Positions 22,266 through 33,611 of a stretch of 64,000 bases of DNA are shown here, one piece after another. Each line of letters opens with the position of its first letter. Position 1 is the stretch's first letter. Origin of the DNA: Grammothele lineata (taxonomy: Eukaryota; Basidiomycota; Agaricomycetes; Polyporales; Polyporaceae); the NCBI GenBank assembly GCA_002150815.3, contig NDFF03000090.1:62001-126000 (forward strand), read 5' to 3'. A model generated the notes under the pieces. The model was not told the origin of the DNA. It saw nothing but the letters and a program-made list of their open reading frames with translations, and searched no databases. A program made the position numbers and the translations under genes.

Positions 22266-23549
22266 AGACCGCACTTTCCCAACGACGACCGACGATTCCC
22301 GGGCCGCCAGTTTCACCAGCTGCCGGGTTTTGGCGAGCACCCCAGGGAATGGGCTGTCGATCGCATCTTGTCCCACTCGGGTAAAGGATCAGATGCGGAA
22401 TTCGAAGTACAGTGGACAACTGGGGACGTTACCTGGGTACCGTACGCAGATGTGAGACACCTGCAAGCCTTGAACGAATATTTCGAGGCCCTCGGCGTGC
22501 AGACAGTCGGCGGCCTGGCCGCGCGATCCCCGGAGAGCCGGGGCAGCGAGCCGGTCTCTGTCACGGCTGCAAGGATTAGTCTGGGCAGCGTGTATATAAC
22601 GGATGGCGAGGACGCAAGTTGGGGACATCTCACCTCGCATCCTCATACCTCTCGCCCCACTGCTTTCGCTCGCATGCCAGATCACGCGGCCGGGGAGCCC
22701 CTTACCCTTGACGAGCGCGTCGCTTGCGAGACGTACGCAGGGCGGCTCGTCGCCCACCAACTCCACAACGCCCCTTGGCCTGGAGAGCCGCCGCGGGGGT
22801 ACATGGACTGGTTTCGTTTGCAGAACCGCTACGCGCCGGCGCCGGTTCGCGTGCACCACCAGGACGCGCGGATGCCGACTGCACCGTCGGGTCGCGCTGG
22901 TCCGGACGTCGCGATGACCGCAGGCGCGTTTGACGTCTTCCTGCGTCACGAGCTGCGCCTCGCGGAGATGACCACGCGCGCGCAGGGCCCTCCTGTGGCA
23001 GTCAGGGGAGCGGCGCCCGTAGCCCATGACTTCACGGGTTCGGTGCGCCGCGGTCGCAAGGCCTTCGTACGCGGTAGAGGCCGCGGGCGAGGCGGGCTCC
23101 TTGGTGAGCAGGATCCTGCCCTGGTGTCCCCGCAGACTACTGACGCTGCGACGGCTGTAGGGCGCATTGGACGCGTCGCCGACGACAGCGAGGCCGGGCA
23201 CGGCGCTCAGTCGTCTGAGCGCGGGTGCCGCCGCACGAAGCGTCGCGGGCGTAAGGAACTCGCCCCGGCGGCAGGCAGCTCCGGCGGGGGCAGGTCCTCT
23301 GAGGCGGGCACTTACACGAACGATGCTCGCGGTGAGCGGATCCTTCGCGATATGTTGCGGCAGCTTTTGTCTGACGTCACTGGCGGATATTTCCACTCAG
23401 ATGTCATCAACGTAGATGAGGACGTACCTATGACGGGAACTGAGCCAGGCGTCGCGGCTGGCAGCCGTGGAACGAACGGGCGGGGCGGTTCTCCCCCTCA
23501 TCTCGAGGACTTTGAGTTCCACGACGACGTCGTTGGACCGGACATTTGA
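22266..23549 (+). CDS. Retrotransposon polyprotein C-terminal part with chromodomain (separated by insertion)
   Basis: Continues the Gag-Pol frame after the nested element: RPHFPNDDRRFPGRQ, then a chromodomain-like segment (REWAVDRILSHSG..., WTTGDVTWVPYADV, ALNEYFEALGV), then a long Arg/Gly-rich tail ([16 protein letters not shown]) ending at the stop at 23549. Chromodomains on chromovirus integrases bind methylated histone tails and steer insertion. Here the domain is cut off from the integrase. If the nested element were absent the whole polyprotein would be about 2,898 residues. No start codon of its own is convincing. Confidence 0.85.
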   Translation, partial: RPHFPNDDRRFPGRQFHQLPGFGEHPREWAVDRILSHSGKGSDAEFEVQWTTGDVTWVPYADVRHLQALNEYFEALGVQTVGGLAARSPESRGSEPVSVTAARISLGSVYITDGEDASWGHLTSHPHTSRPTAFARMPDHAAGEPLTLDERVACETYAGRLVAHQLHNAPWPGEPPRGYMDWFRLQNRYAPAPVRVHHQDARMPTAPSGRAGPDVAMTAGAFDVFLRHELRLAEMTTRAQGPPVAVRGAAPVAHDFTGSVRRGRKAFVRGRGRGRGGLLGEQDPALVSPQTTDAATAVGRIGRVADDSEAGHGAQSSERGCRRTKRRGRKELAPAAGSSGGGRSSEAGTYTNDARGERILRDMLRQLLSDVTGGYFHSDVINVDEDVPMTGTEPGVAAGSRGTNGRGGSPPHLEDFEFHDDVVGPDI

Positions 23550-23619
23550 TTTCGGAACGCCGAAACGGACGGCGGAAGCGGGTGAGTAGGACCCGTTTGC
23601 ACGCGTCCTGGAGGGCGAG

Positions 23620-24089
23620 TGTAAGGATAGGCGCTTACCTTGCCCGTTTAGGCGTCCAGGATCGATAGCCGAAGCCTCGTGCTATCGAGTCCTTCGTACC
23701 TTGTAGCTACGGGCTTGCGCAAGCTCTTCGCGCTTGCGTCACCCCTTACCTACGGCTTTGTCATTCTTTAGCTTGCGTCAGCCTCAGGCCACGCAAGCTC
23801 TTTTAGTTTCACCTTACTTTACATTCTCTCGTACTTCTATCCTAGTCTTCTCATTGGTCCCTCGGAGTTCCCTGGTACTGTACAGTTCCTCTCGGGTGGC
23901 TGACCCTCAGTAGTATATAAGACCCCATGTATCGTACCAGTGAACTCAGAACTCGGGATACGGGAATTTCCTACTCACTCTCTCGTGTGCCGACCACTCT
24001 CTCTCGTTAGGCCCCTCTCGACATTCGACACCTCGTCCGCGCTCCTCTCAAGGTTGTATCTCGGACGTCGAGCGCTCGCGGGCCTCACA
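23620..24089 (+). repeat. 3' LTR (470 bp)
   Basis: Same length as the 5' LTR and, by eye, the same sequence. It ends CTCACA directly before the CGAGT target duplication at 24090-24094. Its TATA-like box at about 23914 points toward the FunK1 B remnant. Confidence 0.95.
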
Positions 24090-24094
24090 CGAGT
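24090..24094. repeat. Target-site duplication CGAGT, right copy
   Basis: Matches 11862-11866 exactly and marks the right boundary of the retrotransposon. Confidence 0.93.
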
Positions 24095-24243
24095 CCGCCC
24101 GCGCCGACGTACGAGTCTGACCACCTTCCCTCTACTGGGCCACCCGCTATCTCTATCGGCGGCTATGACATATAGGTGACTCTACAGATCGCACTAGTCA
24201 CTGTGCAATATATCTTCTTCGCGCCCCGAAGTCTCATTGAGTC

Positions 24244-27200
24244 AGTCTGAGCGAAGCGACCACTCACGATCACGCTGCAAGCATCTCGTATCGCGAGTTT
24301 GCGGCGCGATCAAGCTCTAAAACAGACAAAAGAGACCTTGCCAGAGGGCTACTCGTCGATTGTGATATGATGAACCACGTGCTTCTTCTTTCCCATGTCG
24401 AATTTGGCAGCCTCGTCCCCGGCCAAGCACCATCCGACAATGAGCGAGGCCGGTTTGAGGCACCGAATCTCTGCAACGCAATCGACGAAAAGGACATTTA
24501 TTCTGAATTAGTGAGCAACCACTCTCGTGTTTCCTCATACCAATGCTTATTTCGTTGCAGACACGAACTGCCAACTCTGTCTTTGCAGTCGCGGGCAAGG
24601 GAGAGCGCCTCTGCGCTCTCCACACCGCTCGTCCCAAATCCGAGGATGGTAACCACGGCGCGAAGGACATGCTCAACGACGCGGGGATCTACGAGTTTCT
24701 CCGTGGCGCAGCGGATATTTCCGCGGCCTCACTCAAGCGCAGCATGCTGGACGAAGGGGATAAGAAGACTCATACTCTCGGTCGACAGCCTTGGCATCAC
24801 CTGGTCGTTCCCATCGAGGTCAAAAACGACGTACAACGATCTGCGTTCGTATTCGAGTGGGAGAGGAAGGAGAACGCAGATTCCGAGGAGACGAGTCCCA
24901 TCGCGGAAGCAGGACGATTCAAGGAGACCACGGAGCAGGAAGCAGAGCCAGTGTCCGAGGTTTGTTGTCCGTTCCTCTTTCCCCGACCCGCCGCTTATCG
25001 TCCTTGATTAGAGTGCTACGGATTCTTCCTCTCACGACGCTGCCTCGGTTACGGAGGACTCTGTGGATTCTGCCAATACCACTGACAGTAGCTCGCCGCT
25101 CCAGAACTCACTAAACAACACCCCTCCGTTCGTGCGTGAAGGAACCCACGCGTCGCACGCTCTGGCTCAGTGGGCCGAGTACCTCTTCAATATCTTCAAA
25201 CACCAACATCGCACCTTCACTTTCGCTGCCTACGTCTGCAAGAACTTGGCGCGCTTGTTCTACTACGACCGCACGGGCGTCTTTGTCTCTGAGGCATTCG
25301 ACTGGACGAAGACCACCTCCCTCCTCCACACCTTCCTCTGGAAGTTGGCTCACATGTCGGACGCCGAGATGGGCTACGATCCGACCGCGAAGGTCTCTGA
25401 TAACGCGGAGGACATCAAGGCATTCCGAGATATGGCAACGAGCAATGATCTGCCGCCCGCAATCCAGAAGATGGTCAAGACCGCGCTCTCTGACGACTGC
25501 CCGATCTACAGGCTCCTCGTCGAAGAACCGGTCGTGGACTCGTGCCCGCTAATGAGCGATACACTGACGGTCCCCTCGACGCTCCTTTATGCCCTGCATC
25601 CCCTCCCCGGCAGTTTCTCGTGGGGAAGCCAACGTTTGCCGCTGACGGACTGTTCGGGCGGTGCACTCGCGGCTACGTCGCGTACGATCTCTCGACGCGT
25701 CAGCTGTGCTGGCTTAAAGACTGCTGGCGTCCCTACGTCCCCGCCCGATCACGGCCAGAGCATGTGGTGTATACGCTCTTCGACCAAGCACCAGAGATTC
25801 GTGAAGGGGACGCGGGTATTCCGACGCTTGTTTGCGGCGGCGACGTTGGCGGATCTTATGCGCAGAGGACCACGGTACAAGACCGACTCGGTTTGGCCGG
25901 TAAACCGGCGCCGGTCCTACGCGTTCATTATCGCATTGTAATCAAGGAAGTGGGGATTCCGTTGACCGAGTTCTTCGACTTTTGGGAGTTGGCGAATTTC
26001 TTCACCCAGGCCATCTCTGGTAGGCCGTCGTTCTTGATTCTCCCTGAATGTGTATTGAAACTTCTTGACACTGATAGCACATTACGCAGCATGGACATAC
26101 GCCAAGGTCCTTCATCGGGATGTCAGCATTGGGAACATCCTCATTGATCCTGCGACCAACTCGGCCCTCCTTATTGACTGGGACATTTCGCGCTTAGAGT
26201 GTGAGCTTGGCAAGGGACCTATGGAACCTGATTGTTCCGTGAGCTAGCGTCTAAGTACATCATACGCGAGCTGAAGCTGACGTTGTGCACAGGGCACTTG
26301 GCTGAATCGTTCTGCGTTGTCGATGTTGTACCCTCGCAAGCCGTACCGTCTCTACGACGACCTGGAGGGATTTGTTCACGGCTATCACTATCTTGTCCTG
26401 CGCTACCACCCCGTCCTACTACACGGCTCTATTAAGTCGTTCGTCAAAAACACATATGAGGACTCGGCTGTTCGCGACGGCGTTCTCATAGGAGGTATGT
26501 GGAAGGAGATTATTATGGAGAAATCGAAACCTCCGTTCTCAGCAGTAAACAACCCTGGCATCAACGCAGTCCTCGTCGAACTTGCGCGGGTCTGTTCCGA
26601 GCACTACTCCCACGTTGACTTTAAACGTATGCAAGAAATGTACGGTATTCCTACAAAGTCTCAAAGTCAAGACACTGTGAAGGAGGCTTCTTCCAACACC
26701 ATTACTCCTAGCTACCCCAAGTTTGACGACAACCCCTTCTTTTCTCGCAAGCCCGATCAGGCAACTCAACGGCGCACTGACGTAACCGAGGTTTCCCAGA
26801 CGTCTGTTCCGGAACCTAGCGCACCGCCATGCGATATCGACGGCCCGCTCTCATCTCATCAAGAATTGTATAATGCATTCAGCGCCCACGAGTCGAAAGG
26901 GAGGACTGGTAAAAGCGACAAGGTAGCCGACCGGTTCGCCCTCTTCAGGGGCAAGAAACCCGTTTTGCGGTTCACGTCAAGCGCGACTCAGACTGACGAC
27001 GTATCTTCAATGTCAGCTCAGTCCCCTCACGTCACCGCCGACGAACAGAGAGACACCCGCGCTGGCTCTGCGGACCGGATGCCGCAGGCGAAGATCCGTC
27101 GGGATGCGCAGACGAAGGCCCGTGAGGAGGAAGAGGGAGCAGCTGCGCAGGAGATGTGCCTCCGCAAGCGGAAGCAGGAGCAAGTTGAGAAGGAGGACGG

Positions 27201-27297
27201 TGCGCAGGCGGACGACCGCGGCGAGGGCTCGTCGTCCGCGAGCGCGCGTCGGATGGGCCCACCTCCTCCGAAACGAGGGCGGCAGGGTCGACGGTGA
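24244..27297 (+). pseudogene. FunK1 kinase B, 5'-disrupted and frameshifted
   Basis: Third close relative of FunK1 C and E, in the same exon order. The first recognisable homology is KTDKRDLARGLL at 24319. The frame upstream is closed by TGA at about 24240 with no ATG, and the retrotransposon ends only 150 bases further left, so the original start and promoter are cut off. The body has HTFLWKLAHMSDAEMGYD, GRCTRGYVAYD, LVCGGDVGG, HRDVSIGN and LLIDWDI, then GTWLNRSALS and a tail with DIDGPLSSHQELYNAF and a basic end. Near 25530-25545 the frame shifts: compared with E this segment is 8 bases longer between LVEE and NERYTDGP. An ATG at 24367 could still start a truncated product. Expression, if any, might come from the 3' LTR. 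Confidence 0.8.
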
Positions 27298-28171
27298 GGG
27301 TTTGTTGTGGGCTTCGGGGATAGGCTCTGTTTCTTTGTACGCGTGTCGATGTTCCGTGCATGTGTCTACGATCATTAGCATTTCGACCGAGTTCGAGATA
27401 ACTGAGAGGTGCGCGGTCGCGTGCCTTGATTGTCCAGCGAACGTCATTTGCTTGCCGGATCTCAGGCTGACGAGACATTCAACATTGGAAAACCATGGCT
27501 TGATACGTACGACGTGACGCAATTCGCAGCACGACGTGCAACCGCGCGTCTTCATACGGGCTGCGGGCTGTGACCATGACGCTGGACGTTGGCATAAGCA
27601 GAGAGGCGGACTCTCGGATACGCGCTGACTACATGGTTCAGGGAGAGATGGAAGGCCGGGAAAGGAGGAAGATAGTGAACGTGATGAACAATGCGGTCGA
27701 AGAGACTCAGTTGTGAACGAATGCGTTGGACGGAGATGGCGCCCCGGCCCCGGCCTCGCCGAAAACGGTCCTCTTGCCACCCACCGCGCGCTCAACGACG
27801 TCCTGCTACTTTTGTGTGTCACAGAGAGATAGTCTGCGTGGGACCCGAAGAAAGGGCCAGTCGATTTGTTCGCGCGCATCAAGCTCTCAGCACACCCCGA
27901 CAATGCCTTCTCGCACTCGCCATCGTACGACTTGGAGTCGGAGTCGAGCTGCGCCTCCTCTACGTGAGCGGCGAAGAGGCGCAAGGGGAAGGATGGTTCG
28001 GCTTTAGAAAGAGTCGCTGAGAGCATTGGAGAAGGTCACGGACGATCAGCTCGATCTTCGAACCTAGAATGTGATTACAGGCAGCGCGGATGTGGTACAC
28101 AGTCGCGGACAACATACACGTACAAAGACGCCAGAGAATTGTGATCATTCGATATAGCGGAAGCTTCAGCG
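27298..28171 (+). pseudogene. Intergenic stretch with a FunK1 tail relic (about 27690-28030)
   Basis: The first 80 bases continue the 3' flank shared with FunK1 C and E (GGGTTTGTTGTGGGCTTCGG). From about 27690 to 28030 the plus strand resembles the 3' end of FunK1 D: GPLATHRALNDVLL against GPLATHDALIDVLL, then AHPDNAFSHS and AKRRKGKDG, with in-frame stops and shifts between. It is a degraded FunK1 C-terminal fragment with no kinase domain. No other gene is visible here. Confidence 0.6.
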
Positions 28172-31100
28172 CTAGGATGAACCCCCTTCTCCCCCATCCA
28201 GGGCGGCGGCTTCGGCGGCGGCTGCCGCTGCTGCTGCTGCCGCCGCCGCCGCAGCAGCAGCCAGTGCCTCCTCCTCGAGTTCTATCTCGGACCTCGCCTC
28301 CCTGTGTTCAAGCGATAAGCACGAGAGATAGGTAGACTCTGGAAAGCAGTGAGCGATACGTACTGGTACGCGCTGCGGCAGTCCGCACGCCACTGGTAGT
28401 TACGCCACTTCTGATACTTGCTCGTTGGGGCTAACATCTGCGAGTCGAGACCTGGGCAGAAAATACGCTTCGAGTTCAGCGAGCGACACAGCGATAGGGT
28501 GTAGGACTCTAGCTTACTGTCATCCTCGCCGAGATACCGCACGTTCCGAAGTGAGAGCCATGCCCTATGCGTGTGGAAGTTAGTATGACGTGGAGGGAAG
28601 AGATAGACGTCGTACACATACCAGTTGTGCTTTTGCTTCTTTTCGTAGAAGCGTACAAGTACGATACCGTTGTGAAGGGGTTGGGGCGCAGACGCAAGGA
28701 CATTTGCAGGGATCTCAAGGTCATCCTCCTCAAAGACGACAGCGGGCCACCATGGATAGTGTCCTAACAAAGAACCGTGATTAACGAAACGCCAGAGAAT
28801 GCAGCCTAAAGGCGACATACCAGTTTTGGCCCAAACTATCATTGAATAGCGTGACGTCAGAACAGGCGTTAAGGTCTGAAAACATGGATGACGTACCCAA
28901 CGTTCCGCCTTCCACCTTCTGTCCCGGATCCAGCTTAATGAGACCTGGTTCATTCGGGTCGAGTGGTTTCGGCATCCTCTTCCGTACGACGGACACAGGT
29001 TCTGGTCGCGGAGGAGGGACGAGAGGGAGCGCCTTTGCTAATGGAGACTCCGCCTCCGTCTCGCCATCCCCAGAATCCGTGAGATCCGGAAGAGATCCGT
29101 CCATCACATCGTCGTCCAAGTCCGACTGCGGCTCGTGCGCGTGTAGCTGCGATCCTCCACGCCCGCGTCCGCGACCGCGCCCACGACCGCGCCCACGACC
29201 ACGACCTCTCCCGCGTCCACGCCCGCGCCCGCGCGAGGGCCCGGCGATGGGTGTGGAACTAGACGCAGCAGGAACTGGGGCAAGCATAAGTGCAGGGGCG
29301 GGAAGGGGTGCGTCGCGCTTCTGAGCATCGCGCTGCGCCCTCTTCTCTCTCGCCCTCTGTCGCCGGATCTCTGGCGTGTCGAGCTCCTCGATTATGATAA
29401 TTCTCCGCGGACCGGGGGGTTCGGGAGAGGGTGCTGCGCCTCCTTCGGGCTCTGGCTCGGGTGACTGCGTCGCGTCCGGGTCTTCTGGAGCTTCAGACAC
29501 GTCGACAGCAACAAATGACTGAATTGGTGCTGGCGCCTTTGAAGGACCGGAGGGGTCGTCGACGTCCATGAGTACCTCAGATCTTGGGTGCTCCCCGTCT
29601 CGTGGTGGCTCGTCACGTAATGAGGAGGGCGCCTTGGCGCCTGGACCAGAAATCGAAGGAACGTCCGCCGAGGATTCTGTTGCGTGCGCGTCACCGATAC
29701 CACTTCCATCGTCGTTGCCGTCAACGACAGTGGGACCGCCGCCGCCAGAGGTGCTCGACATATGGACGTCTTCCATAGGTATCGGGTCCGGAATGTCCAT
29801 ATCGAAGTCGACGATATGCCAATCGTCCGCCGGAGGAAACTCAATAGGACCCGTGGGCTCCCCCGGTGCTGGCGAAACTCGCGACGCGTCCGGCTCTTGC
29901 GCTGGAGGCACTGGGGGCTCAGACGCAGAACGCGAGACATCCACCGCCTTCCTTCGCCTACTCGGACCCGGAGCAGCACTCACAGCGCCCGCTTCACCCG
30001 GCACGGACCCCTCGGACTTGTGCGCTGGTGAAACGGAACGCGTTAGTCCAATATGAACAAACGACCCACGACCCACAACCAACTCACCTTTCTTCTGGCG
30101 CTTCCGCGGAGGCGGCACAGGCCCGCGATCGACCTGTGCTCGGCTACGGCGCTTCTGGTCGGGCGGGAGGATCCACCCGGTCTCGAACTTCTTGAATGAG
30201 TCCCAGCTGCCGACGTCCTCGACCTCTGGTGCGAGCTCCTTGGGCTTGCGTTGCCGCACACGTTTCGGCTTCTCCGACTCGGGCTGGGGCTCAGACTCTG
30301 GTTCAGGTTCGGGTTCGGGCGCGAGCGCTGCGCTGGTACTCGCTTCGCCTGCGTCGTCCACACGCTCGACGTCGATGTCGACGTCGACGTCCGCATTGTC
30401 CACACTATCCGCGCCTGCGCCGTCCACACCATCTGCGCCGTCCGCACCGTCCGCACCGTCCGCGCCATCCACAATATCCACGATGTCCATCCCATCGTCA
30501 CCACCCACGTCATCGCCGGAGATCAACGCAGTCGCTTCAGGGTCGCTCTCCGGCTCTTTCCTGACATACGCGTCATCCACCTCACCCACAGCCTCGATCA
30601 TCGCGAACAGCGCCGCAGCGGCGTCGAAGTAGTCCTCTTCCTCCTGCGGGGCAGGCTCGAGGGCAGGTTCGGAGGCGGCGAGAGGCAGCGGGGCAGCGGG
30701 CGCGGGCGAGACGCGTGCCTGTGCTTGTGCTGGAGATTGCGGCGCGCGGGAACCGGACGGGCCGTCAAGCTGCTGGCGCGCGGGCGCCTTGCGGTCCTTG
30801 CCGGCAGCCTTCTTGCCCCGTCCGCCCTTCTTCTTGGGTGATTGTCGAGCTGGTGGCGCGGGTGGAGGTGGCGGCGAAGGCGCTGGCGACGCTGGCGCGG
30901 GCTGTGGCTCTTGTTCCTGCTGCGGCTCTTCCTCCAGTGGAGGCTCCTGCTGCACCTCTTGTTCTTCCGGTGGCGGTTCCTCTTGTTGTACCTGTTCTTG
31001 CACCTGCTCTTCCGGCGGTTTCCGTGGCCTCAACAATGGCAGCCGAGGCGCCTGAGAAGGCGGTAGTGGAGGCGCGCGAGGACGGACGAGGGGTAGCTCG

Positions 31101-33611
31101 AAGTTGAGGAGAGACTCGATAGGGGTGGAGGTGACGATGAGGTTCGTAGCCTGGCGGATGGACTCCTCGGAGACGAGCAATTCGAGGATGTCGAGTGGTG
31201 ACTCGAGATCGCCGATAGATGGCTGTGGGGCTCCGGAGGGAGTATATGATTTCGGAGGAGGCTTCTCGTCGACGTCGACGTCGACATCGACATCGATGAT
31301 TTGCAATGGAGGAGCGGGGCGGCAGACGAGTCTATCCAGGGATGCGAACTCAGAAGGTAGCAGGTTCCGTATGCGTACAGCAGTCTTATAGTAGGGCGTA
31401 TTGGGCTCGTTGTACAACATCGCATTGTCGAGCACAAGGGTTATGTCATGCTAGAGGAGCGTGAGGCGTTATAGTCGCGGAGAAACGGGCGGACAAGGAC
31501 CCACCTTGAACTGTTCGAGATCCAGGTACTCGTGGCGGTCCAGCTTCTGGTCGATCGTCTCCCAGCACATCGGGTCCTTGATGACGTCGTAGTAGTCGGG
31601 AACCTCCGCCTTGTTCACGGGAGAGCGGAAGTAGCCCTGACGGTCGGGCCTACATTGCAAAGTGAGCGAGCGTCAGTATGAGGAGTTGCGTGTGGGACGT
31701 ACGCAGTGATCTTCTCGAACGCCAGACGTAGATAGGCTTCGTGCGGGAAGAAGAACTGAAGCAGCACATTCTGTACCGCGTCGACCTGCTCTCGCTTGAT
31801 GTGTTCTCGCCGCCTGAGAGCGCCGGCTATAACGCGAAGCCGGCTGAGGTCGTCTCGGAGACGCTTCATGTGCTACGAACGACATCCATCAACGTCCAGC
31901 ATACAGAGAGAGAGAGCAAACGTCGTGAACTCACATCGAGCTTGATCGCCTTCTCCTCGTCCGTCTGCTGCTTACTGCCCGAGAGTGCCGTCCACGGCTC
32001 CAAATGCAGCCTCTTCAGCAATGGCGCGCCCCTACGCGCCTCCCTTTTCAAGCTCCAGTACCTGCACACGAGCTGGACGAACTCGCCCTTGTGCCGGAGC
32101 TGGATGCGCGAGATGTACTGCACGATCCTGCTGACAACGATCCGGGGCACGAGAGGGGGGCCGGGCTTGTACGTCTTCGCATACGCGCGCGCGGTCTTGT
32201 TCGACTTGGGGCTCGGGTGAGCGCCGTCCCACTCGGATGTTTCTTGCTCGCGCGCGCGGAGCATCGTTTCACGGATCTCCATCTGTTCGCGCTAGGGGCG
32301 GGAGTCCGGTTGGGGCGTGCGCGAAGGGAGAGCGGGGAAAGATACTCACGGGGAGGTGTTTCTCACAGTAGCAGGCTAAGGTCGGCGCCTCGGATCCTTG
32401 GCTAGCCTTCATCGGCATAAGGAGCTTCTCCTTCCTCGCGCACGTAGCGTGGAACGCGATGAAGCACGAAGGCTTAGAGCATTGGATGCAGGCGCCGTGT
32501 CGTTGCTCGCATACGGAACACCTCTAGGAGATCTTAACACGAAGTGGAGTGGGAAGAGAGCGCATGCACTAACCAGTTTCCAACGCTGCTTCGAGATCTT
32601 GTCCGCCCCTGTGATAGGCTCCATGAAGACGTCGTTCGCTACGCCTGTTTCCGGGACCCAGATCGCGCACAGGAGATGCACCCAATCGCCCGACACGGTC
32701 TGCTTGAACGCGCCACCTTCATTTGGGCAGAGGATGCATTCCTATATGCGACCAAATGCATAAGGGGGGAGGGATTGGGCGGGGAGGGAATTCATAGACT
32801 CACTACCGGGACTTCCGGGGAGACAGTGCATTTCCGACAGAGCCATTGACCTTCGGGGATGTATGGCACGCCATAGCAGTCTAATACAGGATGTTCGTTG
32901 GAGAAATCGCGAAGATGGGTATATGCGTACCTTGGTGAACAGCGAGATTGCACCCGTCGCAGAAGACGATCGCGTTGGTGTTCTCTCCCTCTGAATCATC
33001 GCAAATTGCACAACTAGACTCTTCAGATGGGAGGCCCATGTCGGTCTTGGGGACATTCTTGGACTATATGCGCATTGGACGAGGGCTTGCGTGGGCGAGG
33101 AACAGCGGGTACTCACCAGGTCAAACCACTCCTTCTCCAGCCTGTCCATGACTATCTCAAATGTCTCGTACGAGACCTTGTCGAGCTGCTGGGCTTTCCT
33201 TTCGGCGTTGAGGACGTCGAGCCACTCCTGGTCTACAAACTTGTCTGTAAGCTGGAACGAAGTGCAGCAAGTAGGAACGTACCTTGCTCATCCATGTCGT
33301 ACTCAACTTGGGTCGCAAGCTCACTCTCGAGAGGCTCTGTAGAAACGTTTAGCTTGGCCGCCGCAACAGAAAACCTGACCACTTGCCGATATAGCGAATG
33401 TAGTGGACGGGCCGCATGAACTTGTTGTCAAAGTTGTTGTCTGGGGACCGTCAATGAAATACCGTGCTACATGAGTAGAGTACGCACATCCATACGCCCG
33501 AGCGGTACCATCGTGGACTCCTATCGGATTCTGACTGGATTCGTCGGTGACCTTGACAAAGGAGACTTTGGGAAGGGGGTTCGGCGCGGGAGAGGCGACT
33601 CCTCGCGCCAT
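28172..33611 (-). CDS. NTO1: NTO1/BRPF-like histone-reader protein (PHD fingers, bromodomain, PWWP)
   Basis: Likely scaffold and reader subunit of a MYST histone acetyltransferase complex (yeast NuA3 Nto1; animal BRPF), acting in the nucleus. ATG at 33611 ([21 protein letters not shown]). In order: an enhancer-of-polycomb-like stretch ([21 protein letters not shown]); PHD finger 1 ([21 protein letters not shown]); zinc knuckle and PHD 2 ([14 protein letters not shown]..., [21 protein letters not shown]), about 33030-32360; a bromodomain ([15 protein letters not shown], then [16 protein letters not shown]), about 31660-31385; a long acidic and Pro-rich linker with an RG repeat; and a PWWP domain ([24 protein letters not shown]), about 28850-28500. 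The last exon holds a poly-Ala tract. At least ten introns. It is a single-copy-type gene, divergent from the POLD4-like gene with a tRNA between. Confidence 0.88.
28200..28265 (-). repeat. Poly-alanine-coding GCN repeat in the last exon of the NTO1-like gene
   Basis: An imperfect run of GCT/GCG/GCC codons encodes about 16 consecutive alanines flanked by EEEAL and EAAALDGG. Such a run can vary in length between strains. Confidence 0.8.
29150..29245 (-). repeat. Arg-Gly dipeptide repeat in the NTO1-like linker
   Basis: Alternating CGN-GGN codons encode about 14 RG dipeptides, an RGG-type low-complexity segment often found in RNA- or nucleic-acid-associated proteins. The DNA is a short-period tandem repeat (CCGCGC/CCACGA units on the plus strand). 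Confidence 0.85.

Larger units (their letters stand above)
11867..24089 (+). mobile_element. Complete Ty3/gypsy-type LTR retrotransposon (chromodomain-bearing), carrying a nested DNA element
   Basis: The element spans 12,223 bp and is bounded by two 470-bp LTRs that start TG and end CA, with a CGAGT duplication outside. The LTRs look identical base for base by eye, which implies recent insertion. The internal order is Gag with CCHC knuckle, protease, reverse transcriptase, RNase H, integrase and chromodomain, that is the Metaviridae (Ty3/gypsy) order of a chromovirus-like element. A 2,426-bp inverted-repeat element interrupts the polyprotein at 19840-22265. No clear tRNA primer-binding site follows the 5' LTR (the sequence there is a T-run), and only a short purine-rich stretch precedes the 3' LTR. 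It inserted into the 5' part of FunK1 B. Confidence 0.95.

Noticed and set aside
22389..23396. 335-codon minus-strand open frame
   Set aside because: Antisense shadow of the retrotransposon chromodomain/RG tail; Arg/Ala-rich and without any domain.
27013..28026. 337-codon minus-strand open frame
   Set aside because: Lies antisense to the FunK1 B tail and the tail relic; no domain, and GC-rich DNA gives long antisense frames.
28200..31300. Trinucleotide runs as CRISPR-like or satellite arrays
   Set aside because: They are in-frame poly-Ala, RG and DG/DV coding repeats of the NTO1-like protein, without spacers.
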